DNA from: CAVSVP01 sp963731125 | Lineage (GTDB): Bacteria > Pseudomonadota > Gammaproteobacteria > Competibacterales > Competibacteraceae | NCBI GenBank assembly: GCA_963731125.1 | Contig: CAVSVP010000036.1 | Span: 32,439 to 96,438, forward strand | Direction of reading: 5' to 3' | DNA: 64,000 nt | Shown here: piece after piece, positions 36,374 through 45,731 of the stretch | Layout: each line of letters begins with the position of its first letter | How positions within the stretch are numbered: position 1 is the first letter of the stretch | Notes under the pieces: generated by a model | Databases searched by the model: none | Told to the model about the DNA's origin: nothing | Seen by the model: the letters and a program-made list of their open reading frames with translations, nothing else | Translations under genes and position numbers: made by a program

Positions 36374-37117
36374 ATGGCCGGCGAAGCATATATTGATCAC
36401 AACCGAAAATTTGTTGCCTTTTGGTCACCGAAATGCGCTTGCAGCGCCGTTGTCGTGTGGTTTGCTAAAGGAATACTCGCCAATCCCGATGTTCCCCCCA
36501 CTCAGGCAGCTCGTCCTTGGTTAAGTGATAACGGTTACTATTCGGGATATCCAAAAGCCCGTCAGTACGTTACTGAATTTGGATATAAATCCGCTATATT
36601 TGCTCGCCATCCGGCCACAAGGCTAGTAAGTGCGTTCATCAATAAATTTGTAAACTACGGTAGACGCAGCCTTGTTTATTTTGACGATCTTGAGGGATTT
36701 TCTCGAGAACTAGCTAGAAATGTCTACCAGTCTTTAAATAAAAGCATCGACCAATATAAGGGGATTACCTTTAACGAATTCCTCGACTACCTCGAACGAG
36801 CGATTCATATCGACGGTACTCCACTCAATAACCATTGGGATACTCAGATTCCGAGACCACCACGTCGACCAATGCCTGAGTGTAATGTTATTGTCAAAGC
36901 TGAATCTTTTAATTCAGATCTTAAAAAAGTCAACTCACTGCTTGGGATCAAGTACATACCCCCCAAGATCAACGCCACCAGCTTTAATGCAAAAATCATT
37001 AATGAAGACCTCCTCCTGGATGTGCCTTCGTCAGACATAGCAAGGCTAGGACAGATAGTTGGAATTAATAATTTTCTTACAGCTGACGTCTCTGGATCGC
37101 ATCCACCGTATTTATAA
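36374..37117 (+). CDS. Sulfotransferase (sulfotransfer_2-like)
   Basis: This 247-residue protein has the two PAPS-binding regions of cytosolic/Golgi-type sulfotransferases: VAFWSPKCACSAVVVWFAKG (5'-phosphosulfate loop, with Lys before CACS) and AIFARHPATRLVSAFINKFV (3'-phosphate region RHP-x-x-RLVSA). It should transfer sulfate from PAPS to a glycan or other surface molecule. No strong ribosome-binding site is visible. Neighbouring sulfatase, glycosyltransferase and a second sulfotransferase gene support a sulfated surface polymer. Confidence 0.85.
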   Translation: MAGEAYIDHNRKFVAFWSPKCACSAVVVWFAKGILANPDVPPTQAARPWLSDNGYYSGYPKARQYVTEFGYKSAIFARHPATRLVSAFINKFVNYGRRSLVYFDDLEGFSRELARNVYQSLNKSIDQYKGITFNEFLDYLERAIHIDGTPLNNHWDTQIPRPPRRPMPECNVIVKAESFNSDLKKVNSLLGIKYIPPKINATSFNAKIINEDLLLDVPSSDIARLGQIVGINNFLTADVSGSHPPYL

Positions 37118-37343
37118 AATAGATTACGATTTTTTCGATTACGAACCCGCCTTAACTTAACACGTACCCAACATCTAAAGGTCTGTAGAAGATAGTGATA
37201 AAGCTCCATTGTAAATAGACATTATTGGAAACCCAGATCTCGATGCTCTAAGCCACTCAAATAAAGAAAAATAGAAGCTAATTTATGTGTATTCATAGTT
37301 ATCATTGATTTCGATTTTCATACAAAATGTACGCTACGAAATC

Positions 37344-37702
37344 ATGGAAATGGAAAACGCCAATAAAATCTTAAAGGTAATTTTACTAACGTTAGGATTA
37401 AATTTTTGTGCGTTATCCGCTTCGTCGGTGGCAGGTGCAAAGGATTTTGTGGGTCTGTGGAACAACAATGCCAGTAAGTCCTACCTCAAGTACGCCCACA
37501 GAGGGGGCAATGCAGATCGCCTTTTTCGTTTTGGCCCGATGGAGAGTAATTGGCTACCGCTGGCGGGGGACTGGGATGGCGATGGCCGGGATAGCGTGGG
37601 TCTTTTTGATCCGCTCGCTAGCCGCTTTTATTTAACGAATACTCATAGCGGCGGTAGGGCGGACCGTATCGTTCCTTTTGGCCCGGTGGAGAGTAATTGG
37701 CT
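37344..37702 (+). pseudogene. Sulfatase gene, N-terminal piece with DWDGDG repeats
   Basis: The ATG at 37344 (MEMENANKILKVILLTLGLN) begins a signal peptide ending near SVAGA. The mature part starts with FG-GAP-like repeats: FRFGPMESNWLPLAGDWDGD, then GRDSVGLFDPLASRFYLTN. The gene is cut at 37702 by a 1.75-kb IS. Its continuation begins at 39465 in the matching frame, where the same repeat resumes. The full product would be an exported sulfatase with an N-terminal repeat domain. Confidence 0.85.
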
Positions 37703-37720
37703 GGCCTGATGAAAACAACT

Positions 37721-39163
37721 CTATGCCGCCTCCGCTAATTGATCCTGTTTTTGTTCCTTTTTGTTAGGGCGAGTAAGCGCCTCTCTTCGCTTGGCTTGAA
37801 CGGACTTACCCAGTTTCTGTTGGCACCAGTCAATAATACGCTTGGTCGGCACCGTTTCTAAGGCCGTTTTCACGACCTCGGCGGTGGTGGTCGAGACGAG
37901 GGCCGCCACCGCGAGGACCAGACCGGTAAAGCCGCTTTTCACTTGGTCGCGGGCGAGTCGCTTTAAGCTCCCGAAGACCGATTCAATGACCTCACTACTA
38001 GCGACCAGGCGCTCGCCGGGGTTGGCTTTGAACGCTTCTTGCGCCACAAAGCTCACGAGCGCTTGTTGCACGCGTTTGGCGGGAGCGGTAGAGGCGACCC
38101 CCGTTAGGCGTTTTTTCAACGACCGGTGACAGCCTCTTGACAAGCCCTGGGTGCGCACAAAGGTTTCCGTGATGAGCGCTACGCTGAAGAGCTCGCGCCA
38201 GGTCGCCAGGGCGTCACGAAAGTCCCTGACCCAACCCAACTTGGCTTGCACAACCACCGGCTCATAGGTCGTCGTCAGCTCTGGGGGCTGGCACTGCACA
38301 AACGCCAATATCTTCTCGGCCCAGTCCCGTAGGCACTCCACATTCATATAGCGGGCTTTGGCTTTCTGGGGTGGCGGGGCCAACGGTGCCAACGCGGTTT
38401 GCTGGAGTTGGCAACGGGGGTGTGCGGCCCGTTGGCAAAAGTCTTGCCACTGTTCATCCCCCTGCAGTTCATGCTTTAACACGAGGGCCACTTTATGCTT
38501 AATATCATACAGTGAGACGGTCTCTGGGTGTGCGTGACAAAAGCGCTCGATGCCGACTTTCAGATCCGAGCCGTGGTCGCTCACAATGGCGCGTGGTGTG
38601 CCGGTTTTTTTCCGCGTCTCTTCGAGTTGTTGATACACGATCTCCCCCGTCGATTGAGCCACCGGCAATAACTCGATCGGTTCTACTTGCTCATGGCGTA
38701 GGCAGTAATTGGTCCCCGGCAACGTGCTTAAGCGAACGCCCACAATAAGCAGACATTTCTCCGGACCCAATTGCACCGGATGATCCACAATCCAGACCCA
38801 ATCCGGCGCTGGCTCTTTGGGACGCATTAAGTTGTAATAACCTAACCGCAGCAACCATAGCCGCCCGGTCGACCAGACCGGGCACGCCCCAGGCAGGTCA
38901 AAAACCGCCATTACCACCGCGATAGCGCGACTGGCCCCACGAAGACTGGTGGCAGCACCGAGCACCAACGACATAAACAGCATTATCAGGCCCAGGGTAT
39001 ACTGATGGGCCAGCGGTGCCGAGCTGAACTCGCCCGGGTAACCGGGGATACTGATCAGCTCAGCAGACTTTTTTTTAATGCCCCCAGCTCTGCTTCCAGT
39101 GCCCGTTCTTTGGCCCTCAGCATCGCTAATTCCTCCTCGAGGGCGTTGGCCTTCGTCTTCCAC
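37721..39163 (-). CDS. Transposase, main part (downstream frame)
   Basis: The functional part of this frame begins after an AAAAAAAA run (39069-39076) at KKKSAELISIPGYPG and ends 37721. It contains candidate DDE residues in AIVSDHGSDLKVGIERF and a later VIESVFGSLKRLARDQ segment with Glu. The N-terminal end of the domain has hydrophobic AHQYTLGLIMLFMSL. I do not recognise the IS family. It overlaps the upstream frame by about 100 bp, so it should be made as a fusion by frameshifting. Confidence 0.75.
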   Translation of the reverse strand: MEDEGQRPRGGISDAEGQRTGTGSRAGGIKKKSAELISIPGYPGEFSSAPLAHQYTLGLIMLFMSLVLGAATSLRGASRAIAVVMAVFDLPGACPVWSTGRLWLLRLGYYNLMRPKEPAPDWVWIVDHPVQLGPEKCLLIVGVRLSTLPGTNYCLRHEQVEPIELLPVAQSTGEIVYQQLEETRKKTGTPRAIVSDHGSDLKVGIERFCHAHPETVSLYDIKHKVALVLKHELQGDEQWQDFCQRAAHPRCQLQQTALAPLAPPPQKAKARYMNVECLRDWAEKILAFVQCQPPELTTTYEPVVVQAKLGWVRDFRDALATWRELFSVALITETFVRTQGLSRGCHRSLKKRLTGVASTAPAKRVQQALVSFVAQEAFKANPGERLVASSEVIESVFGSLKRLARDQVKSGFTGLVLAVAALVSTTTAEVVKTALETVPTKRIIDWCQQKLGKSVQAKRREALTRPNKKEQKQDQLAEAA

Positions 39164-39327
39164 CGGGCGCGACTGGTCTCTAGAAAACGAATCCGATTCT
39201 TCAATAGCTTCCGCGCTTGTTTGGCTTCACCCGCTTTGCGTTTCCACTGGTCTCGGCTTTTTTCAAAAAAGCGGATCAGTTTGTGACGCGGACTTTTATA
39301 ACCCAGTGACCCAGCAGTGCTCGACAT
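39055..39327 (-). CDS. Transposase, upstream frame (coiled-coil head)
   Basis: ATG 39327 is preceded by AAGGA. The 90-residue product (MSSTAGSLGYKSPRHKLIRF onward) is basic, then a heptad-rich coiled coil (ALEEELAMLRAKERALEAEL) ending GALKKSLLS. The GCATTAAAAAAAAG stretch near its 3' end lets ribosomes slip into the downstream transposase frame. Basic head plus coiled coil suggests DNA binding and oligomerisation. Confidence 0.75.
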   Translation of the reverse strand: MSSTAGSLGYKSPRHKLIRFFEKSRDQWKRKAGEAKQARKLLKNRIRFLETSRARWKTKANALEEELAMLRAKERALEAELGALKKSLLS

Positions 39328-39464
39328 GACGGACGTCCTTTCGTTGAGAAACCCTTTCGATAAGGCGCCAAAATGAGTTCATTCATCAGGAACAAAAACA
39401 GAACTCAATTATGATAACAGGTTAGCCCAAATTTAAGCTGTTTTCATCAGCCCAGTAATTGGCT

Positions 39465-40089
39465 ACCGCTGGCGGGGGACTGGGATGGCGATGGCCGGGA
39501 TAGCGTGGGTCTTTTTGATCCGCTCGGTAGCCGCTTTTATTTAAAGAATACTCATAGCGGCGGTAGGGCGGACCGTATCGTTCCTTTTGGCCCGATGGGG
39601 AGTGGTTGGCTACCGCTGGCGGGGGACTGGGATGGCGATGGCCGGGATAGCGTGGGTCTCTTTGATCCGCTCGGTAGCCGCTTTTATTTAAAGAATACTC
39701 ATAGCGGCGGTAGGGCGAATGTCAGCTTTGGGTTTGGTCCATACGATGCCGGCTGGTTACCCATCGTGGGCAAGTTTAATGAGTTTAACTGGGATGGACC
39801 TCAGCTTAATTTCGTTTTTATTCTGACAGATGACCAGCGCTTCGACACCCTTTGGGCAATGCCGTATGTACAGCGCTATCTCGTTAAAGAAGGTGTTCTA
39901 TTTGAAAACGCAATCGTGACGTTTCCGCTATGCTGTCCGACGCGTGCGAGTATTTTAGCTGGCGGCTTGTATGCAAAGAACACAGGAGTACTTAATAATC
40001 AACTTCCATGGGGTGGTTTTCCTAGGTTTAAGGATATGGATACTCTAGCCACACGACTGCGCCAGCTGGTTACCGAACCGCTTTGGTAG
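39465..40089 (+). pseudogene. Sulfatase gene, central piece with active site
   Basis: After the IS the DWDGDG repeats continue (two more and a divergent one), then the alkaline-phosphatase-fold sulfatase domain begins: NFVFILTDDQRFDTLWAMP with the metal-binding Asp pair, and FPLCCPTRASILAGGLYAKN, the formylglycine signature C-x-P-x-R. The Cys form can be matured by both aerobic FGE and anaerobic radical SAM enzymes. At about 40065 one base is missing (LRQ then AGYRTALVGKYLNDY in another frame), giving the stop at 40087-40089. Confidence 0.88.
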
Positions 40090-40465
40090 GGAAATATTTG
40101 AACGATTATCCATTGGGCTACGTTCCACCCGGTTGGTCCTTGTTTATAGGCCAAAAGGGACGGGAGGAGTAGACCTAGAGAACAATTGGAACGCTTTTCG
40201 GGTTACCGTAGGTAGTAGTGGGGAGAGCGCAACAACCGGTGAAATTGTGCCCGTTGCGGAGTATGTAACCGATTATCAGCGGGACGTCGTTTTAGATTTT
40301 ATCAGTGAACCCTCCAATAAGCCCTTCTTTGTTTTGTGGAGCACCTATGCTCCTCATGGACCAGCCACCCCTGCCGTCGAGGACGAAGGCAAATTTTACG
40401 ACTATCTTCTATAGAGAACGGGCCTGGGGGGAACTCGACGTTTCAGATAAACCGGTTGGATTCGC
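40090..40465 (+). pseudogene. Sulfatase gene, frameshifted middle section
   Basis: Three frames carry sulfatase sequence in turn: TALVGKYLNDYPLGYVPPGW (spanning back to 40066), then FRVTVGSSGESATTGEIVPV with YVTDYQRDVVLDFISEPSNK and PFFVLWSTYAPHGPATPA (40133-40414), then YRERAWGELDVSDKP (about 40410-40454). Each change of frame needs a one- or two-base indel. The order and content match the family, so this is one decayed gene. Confidence 0.85.
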
Positions 40466-41740
40466 TTGAAACACCGTCAGGAGTTGCAACGTCGAGAGGA
40501 AGGAAGCGTTGATGAGGAATTTCCGCGTCGCCAGTTAAGATCATTGCAAGCGGTTGACCGCGGAGTAAGGGCCATCATAGAAACGCTCGCTGCCGTAGGT
40601 AAGCTTGATGAAACGGTGATCGTATTCACCTCGGATAATGGCTTTATGTGGGGTGAACACGGACTGTGGAGCAAACCGTTCCCGTTCGAAGAATCCATCC
40701 GGGTACCCCTTGTCATCCGTTTTCCAGGCGTAAAGAGAAGGATCGAGCCACGCCTAGTCGCTGCCGACTTAGATATTCCAGCGACTGTACTCGACGTTGC
40801 CAATGCAGTTTCTCACACAGACGGAAGAAGTTTGATTCCTCTTTTACTACAACCCAATTTATCATGGCGTGATAAATTGCTCATTCAGACCATATTCTGG
40901 GCAGGCATCAGGACAGAAGGGTGGAAATATGTCGAGTATACCTCACGGGAGGAGATGCTGTTTGATTTGATCAATGACTCCTTTGAGGAAATGAGCAAGC
41001 ATGCTGACCCGCGCTATGCCAAAGTCAAGCAGGACTTGAAGGAATGGCTTGATTCAGTGAAGGGGCTTGCCATTACCACAACAAGAATGCGCTCAGCTGT
41101 AGTGGGCAAACCTTTTACGTGGCAACTAGAGGCGTGGGGTGGAAAAAAACCCTATTTCTGGAATATGGTTAACCTAACACCTAAGGTGTTTTTGGGTCCA
41201 GAGCGTAAGACATTGACTGTCAACGACATCCCCGTTGTGCTTGGACCTGACTATAATCAGTGTGGCGCACCTGTCTTCTCCAAGAAGGAAAGTGGATTAT
41301 TCATTTGGAAAAGTTGTAATAGTGAGCAATGGCATATCCGAGCAACGCCAGGAAACCAGAGCACAACATTTATGGGAAGTATTGCTGCCAGCACTCCTTT
41401 ACGAGAGGTGACCGGTGTTAGGCTAGGCAATAACGATATCTTAGAGCAAAGTGAAGCGTCGCATATGACATTTACTATGGAAATCAATCCAGATTACGTC
41501 AAGGGGTTTGATTTTAGTCTTGCAGCTAATGCCATAGTGAAATTTGACATTGATACAAGAACATTGCCACGCGGGTTGACTTTAAATAGCCAGAGCGGCC
41601 TCATATCCGGTGTTCCACTGCAGCCTGTCCGCAGAACGCCGCGAATAGTAGTCACCGATAGCTCAGTACGCAAAATTGATGGCGAACCACAGGATTTCAT
41701 AACAGACGTTACGATAAATATCGTGCAACCTGAACAGTGA
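40466..41740 (+). pseudogene. Sulfatase gene, C-terminal piece with Ig-like tail
   Basis: This 424-codon frame continues the sulfatase: RQLRSLQAVDRGVRAIIETL, TVIVFTSDNGFMWGEHGLWS with the metal-binding Asn/Asp and His-Gly, and KPFPFEESIRVPLVIRFPGV. After the catalytic domain (to about residue 185) comes a C-terminal extension with LPRGLTLNSQSGLISGVPLQ, typical of putative Ig/cadherin-like domains that bind the cell surface or polysaccharide. Upstream breaks mean it cannot be made as a whole. It has no independent start. Confidence 0.85.
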
Positions 41741-42325
41741 TTTCACTGAGTATCTTTTAGCCATTTCAGCGTCAATTAAGAATAGAAATTATTGAAAACT
41801 AAAGGCACTGAAAAGGCTCGAAAACATTTCGTTAGTGTAACCGAAGATTTGACGAGCGAGCCATGGCAATTTTGACTTATGGGCAAGTGAAGGACAAAGC
41901 GAGCACGCTGAGAGCGATGGGGTTTTCTGTTGCATTAATTTTATTAACCACAACGAATAGTGGTTATTAATGAGAAACAACAGCTATATACGGTAGGTTA
42001 ACAAATTAACGCAATGGAACCTACAATATTCCCGAAAAATACTTTCTTCAATTTAGTTATTAGAATAACCTATTTTTATAAGCCGATTGGTTCCTGTATT
42101 GTTTATTAAAAAACTGTCTTTAAAGGGTGTTGTAGAATGTGCATCTTTTTTTTTAATTCAAATGAATCTATTATCATCTATTGATTATTAAGTGAATGAA
42201 GGCCAATTTTAGCTCTTTCATGTTGGGTTAAAAACAGATATTTCTCATCGCGAAAACAAATTTAAGGTCAACTTAGCTCATCTTCAACAAAACTATATTT
42301 CTTCCAATTGAATATTGATTTTATC
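41741..42325. other. Intergenic region with one copy of a ~90-bp repeat
   Basis: No gene is supported here. It is AT-rich in its second half. It contains the first copy of an imperfect ~90-bp repeat (41930-42022) whose other copy lies beyond the methyltransferase gene. Minus-strand fragments around 41800-41930 look protein-like but are broken by stops, perhaps an old gene relic. Confidence 0.5.
41930..42022 (+). repeat. Imperfect ~90-bp repeat, copy 1
   Basis: The core TTAACCACAACGAATAG and then AACAAATTAAC are shared with 43137-43228, with about 15% differences and small gaps. The two copies are in the same orientation and flank the methyltransferase gene 42326-43036. Confidence 0.75.
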
Positions 42326-43036
42326 TTAAACAAGTTTGGCTAATAAAGAAACTCGCTTCCCATCACGGTAGTCCTCAATGTCAGTCCAATCACTTATTCC
42401 TGCTTTAATCCAATCATAGTATTGTATTTCAAAACCTAAATTTGTTAACATTAGTTCTAGAGCCTTTTTACTAGGAATGCCAATTACGCTCTTTGGGTTG
42501 GAATTTGTTTGGATGGCATTGGCTTCAAACTGACTATTGTCTTCTCCAAGACTGATGATTGCGTAATTGGAGGTATTTGTCGCCGTATCTAAAATGAGAT
42601 ATTTTGGTTTAAGACGTTTAATTTGTGTTAAAAGAAGCATGTGATTCATAATATGATAAAATATTCCCAAACAAAAAATAACATCGAAAGTCTTAGGCTT
42701 GAATTCTGACATTTTTTCAAATATGTCTCCTACAATAAATGAATACTTTTTTTGAGAAATCCCATATCTTTGCATTGATCTATCGCTTTCATCAACCAGC
42801 CTTTGTCTTCCTTCTATTCCCAATACCTGTGAAGCTCCGTTTTTTAGGGCTGCAAAACTCCATCTTCCATCATGACTAGCTAAATCCAAAATGGAAGAAT
42901 TGGAAATAATTTGTTTATTGTTTTCTATGATTGCACGGTATCGGTTATTAAGACGATTAGGCGAGGAACCAACCTTGCTAGTCTTGTAAAAATCAGGAAA
43001 CTTATCAAAAAAATGGGATGAATTAAAATTAGTCAT
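42326..43036 (-). CDS. Class I SAM-dependent methyltransferase
   Basis: This 236-residue protein has the Rossmann motif I as SSILDLASHDGRWSFAALKN, with VLGIEGRQRLVDES supplying the acidic residue of motif II and DVIFCLGIFYHIMNH as motif IV, which is like small-molecule/sugar methyltransferases of the DUF1698/Methyltransf_23 type. The substrate is unknown; a surface glycan is a reasonable guess from the neighbourhood. It is AT-rich and flanked by two copies of a ~90-bp repeat, as if carried in as a unit. Confidence 0.85.
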   Translation of the reverse strand: MTNFNSSHFFDKFPDFYKTSKVGSSPNRLNNRYRAIIENNKQIISNSSILDLASHDGRWSFAALKNGASQVLGIEGRQRLVDESDRSMQRYGISQKKYSFIVGDIFEKMSEFKPKTFDVIFCLGIFYHIMNHMLLLTQIKRLKPKYLILDTATNTSNYAIISLGEDNSQFEANAIQTNSNPKSVIGIPSKKALELMLTNLGFEIQYYDWIKAGISDWTDIEDYRDGKRVSLLAKLV

Positions 43037-43363
43037 GTTCCTTCCTTTTAAAAATTTGTTTTTTATTTATTTCAATAAATCGGCGTATAACGTATAGTAA
43101 GGATAAACGTCTTTTTCCCTAAAGTCGAGAGTTCTATTGCAATTAATTTTGTTAACCACAACGAATAGCGGTTCTCAACGAGAAACAGCAACTATATATG
43201 GTAGTTAACAAATTAACTAAGCAAAACCTGCTCACCTTCTGATGGGGTAGTCTCACCCTATTTCTAGCTAGGGCACGGCTATTTAAATAAAATTAAACAC
43301 TTATGATTTATGACCATGTCTCGATTAATTCACTATAATTATAGTTCCGATTCATTCAAATCT
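43037..43363. other. Intergenic region with second repeat copy
   Basis: About 330 bp between two minus-strand methyltransferase genes. It contains the second copy of the ~90-bp repeat (43137-43228). No gene or terminator is evident. Confidence 0.5.
43137..43228 (+). repeat. Imperfect ~90-bp repeat, copy 2
   Basis: This is the partner of 41930-42022: it shares TTAACCACAACGAATAG and AACAAATTAAC with the same spacing. Confidence 0.75.
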
Positions 43364-44014
43364 TTACATTGAACCTATGATGGGGGCGTATTTTTTACCA
43401 TACGAACCTTTTTCGAATACAACCATACTATCGTAAAAATGCATAGATAAAGTTGTCTTAGAAAAATCAGTCACTGAGGACTGCCCTCTTGAATGTTCGG
43501 CATTTAACTCATCTATGAGTGATTTACATTTCTCAATAAATGTATTTTCTTTTCTTAACCCGCCCTCATATTCTATCCAGTACGCGGTATGTAAATCCTC
43601 GACCATGTAAATTCCGGTTTTATCTATTTTAGGGTAAAGAAAATTAAATGAAGATATTATATCAGACATAATATGACTTCCGTCATCAAGAATAATATCG
43701 GGTGAACCAAATTCTTCGATAACACTCCCTAAAAATTCGATATCCGATTGATTGCCGATTCTCACACTAATTTGTTCTTCTTCAAAAGCTTTACATCTAG
43801 GTGCAATATCAATTCCAATAATTCTAGCGTATGGACCAAAATACTTTTTCCACATCTGTAGTGATCCACCTCTTCCGCAACCTATCTCAATAAACGTAAG
43901 TGGTTTTGCAATATATTTACTAAAGTGTTTTTCATAAATGGGAAAATAATTTACCCACTTATGTATCTTTCTTCCTGTGTTATTTTGAAACAAATCCCAC
44001 AATGCCATATTCAC
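43364..44014 (-). CDS. Class I SAM-dependent methyltransferase (MycE/CmcI-like)
   Basis: This 216-residue protein has motif I LTFIEIGCGRGGSLQMWKKY, an acidic motif II in RIIGIDIAPRCKAF, and the metal-site type DIILDDGSHIMSDIISSF followed by GIYMVEDLHTAYW. That DDGSH plus ED arrangement is typical of Mg-dependent sugar O-methyltransferases related to MycE and of CmcI-type proteins. It probably O-methylates a sugar in a surface glycan. A second ATG two codons inside is also possible. It lies 82 bp downstream of the giant glycosyltransferase gene, same strand. Confidence 0.85.
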   Translation of the reverse strand: MNMALWDLFQNNTGRKIHKWVNYFPIYEKHFSKYIAKPLTFIEIGCGRGGSLQMWKKYFGPYARIIGIDIAPRCKAFEEEQISVRIGNQSDIEFLGSVIEEFGSPDIILDDGSHIMSDIISSFNFLYPKIDKTGIYMVEDLHTAYWIEYEGGLRKENTFIEKCKSLIDELNAEHSRGQSSVTDFSKTTLSMHFYDSMVVFEKGSYGKKYAPIIGSM

Positions 44015-44095
44015 TGCCTCAAATCATACAAGGCTTTGTAACGGATATTTAAAAAAACATTAATTTTTTACAAAACCCTCAATGCAAATAAACCA

Positions 44096-45412
44096 CTAAT
44101 TGATCATTGTTTGTATCGGTTCCATGTCGGTCTCGGGCTTGTTGCTTACCGGCACAAGCAGTCTTTGATAAACCCTCACATAATCCTGCGCCATCTCTTC
44201 AGTATTGCGAAGATGCAGACTGCGGACTTCTTTAATGCGATCTTGATAATCCTCGGGAGAATTGGCAATTTCTAAAATTTTCTCGAACCACTGTTGCGGA
44301 TCGTCAGGATAGAGTGTCCACCCACCTCCATGGCGACGCAGAAGATCACCTGTTGCGCCCAGCGAACTGCCTAGTACAGGGATACCTGCGGTCCAGACTT
44401 CAAAGAGATCATAGCCAAATGTTTCCGGCCAAAAAGAAGGTAGCAAAGCAAGTGTGGGGCGGATTTGAGCTAATTTTTCAGGAAGCTCTTCGCGTGTGTA
44501 GGAACCATAACAAATCAAGCCGGATTGCTTATGATCGAGTTTTAACGATGCCGTACCGAGAATATGCAACTCGACAGGATTGCCGGAGTTTTGATTATGC
44601 TGGAGCATCCCTTCGATAAATCGCAAGCCTCTGTATTCATCCAACTGCCCAAAGAGTACAACCTTGATCGGACTGCATATCGAAGGTGCCTCCGAACTGA
44701 GGGAAAATGTTTTTCCATGGTTGTGCCCATGTTCGATGATCCGAAATTTCGATTTTTCAAGATAAGGATAATGATCACGAATAATATCCCGAGTCGATGG
44801 GGATGGCACTATAAACGCATCGCATAAACTGAGTGAAGGTCCCACCTTATCATGCCATGCATGGACATAGCGGTCTTTGAGATGGGGCATTCCAGTAAAC
44901 CATCGAGGTGTACATTGGCAGTCGCCCTGTAGGGTATTACAGTAGCCGGCACAATACTTACCCGTATTATCCATTAGTTGAATGGTAGGACAGATCGTGT
45001 AGAAATCATGAAATGACATCACTACCGGATGGCCCCGATCCTTAAAATATTCGATCATATCCGGATGATTAGCGATGAGATGATGAAAATGCACGATGCT
45101 GGGGCGGCAGATCTTATAGATTTGTTCGAGAGCGTCCCAACGGTTCTTCCCTAAAGGCTTGTCGATGCTCCATGCATCTGCAAATGAATAATTTTTTATT
45201 AAATGAAGTTGATTATTTCGCCAATCATAGAGATTCCAATCTTTCAGATCGGTCTGCAGCATATAGCAGATATATTGGCTGCTAACCGCCCTCATTAGGG
45301 CAAGGTTTATGCGCAGGATATCGTCGTTTTCATTATGAACAATATAAAGCAATACCGGGCGCCAATTGGACTTCAGTTGGAAGTAAGGCAGTGGATTGTT
45401 GCTGACTCTCAT
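44096..45412 (-). pseudogene. Giant glycosyltransferase A: C-terminal GT4 piece
   Basis: This frame encodes the last domain of the giant gene 49650-44096: RPVLLYIVHNENDDILRINL, VHFHHLIANHPDMIEY, VVMSFHDFYTICPTIQLMDN, KVVLFGQLDEYRGLRF and FWPETFGYDLFEVWTAGIPV, the GT-B fold with the family 4 C-terminal signature. The paralogue at 54883-58959 has the same domain fused in one frame, which shows that the piece here was split off by a frameshift near 45350. The first ~15 codons are out of the homologous frame. Confidence 0.85.
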
Positions 45413-45731
45413 TAATAACTTTTTTAAGTTGCACCCGAAATGAGTCTAAAGGATCGTTCTCCAGCCACGCTGTCATCATTGGTTGATAATCAGCATAACG
45501 TTCGCAGAGCCGGCGTTGTCCCTGTTCGATAAGAAACTTTTTCTCCTCTTGAGTAGAGGCATTTTCCTTGTGATAAATGAAAGTTGCGTCTTCAATTAAA
45601 TGGGTTAACCCTCGATAATGGGCCCGCATGGCAAAATCATTCACTTCCCCATAGCCGTTGGAAAAATTGGTATCGTCGAACCAGTCCAACGGCTTGCATC
45701 GCTTTGCGCGTAACATACATACAAAATCCAT
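45333..45731 (-). pseudogene. Giant glycosyltransferase A: frame between two frameshifts
   Basis: From about 45680 this frame carries the end of the second GT2 domain: WFDDTNFSNGYGEVNDFAMR and TFIYHKENAST, then a linker VQLKKVINESQQQ. It matches the section FDEVAFPWGYGEENDFCMRV to LQKQIAAIKYD of the paralogue. It joins the upstream frame by removing one extra G (CTG-G-TTC, about 45680) and the downstream frame by a one-base shift near 45350. Confidence 0.85.

Larger units (their letters stand above)
37703..39453. mobile_element. 1.75-kb insertion sequence of unassigned family
   Basis: The ends are GGCCTGATGAAAACAACT and, inverted, GGGCTGATGAAAACAGCT (two mismatches). The direct repeat AGTAATTGGCT occurs at 37692-37702 and 39454-39464; 11 bp is long for a target duplication, so the exact ends may be a few bases off. 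Deleting the element and one copy restores the sulfatase repeat frame. It encodes two overlapping minus-strand frames joined by an A8 slippery run. Confidence 0.9.
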
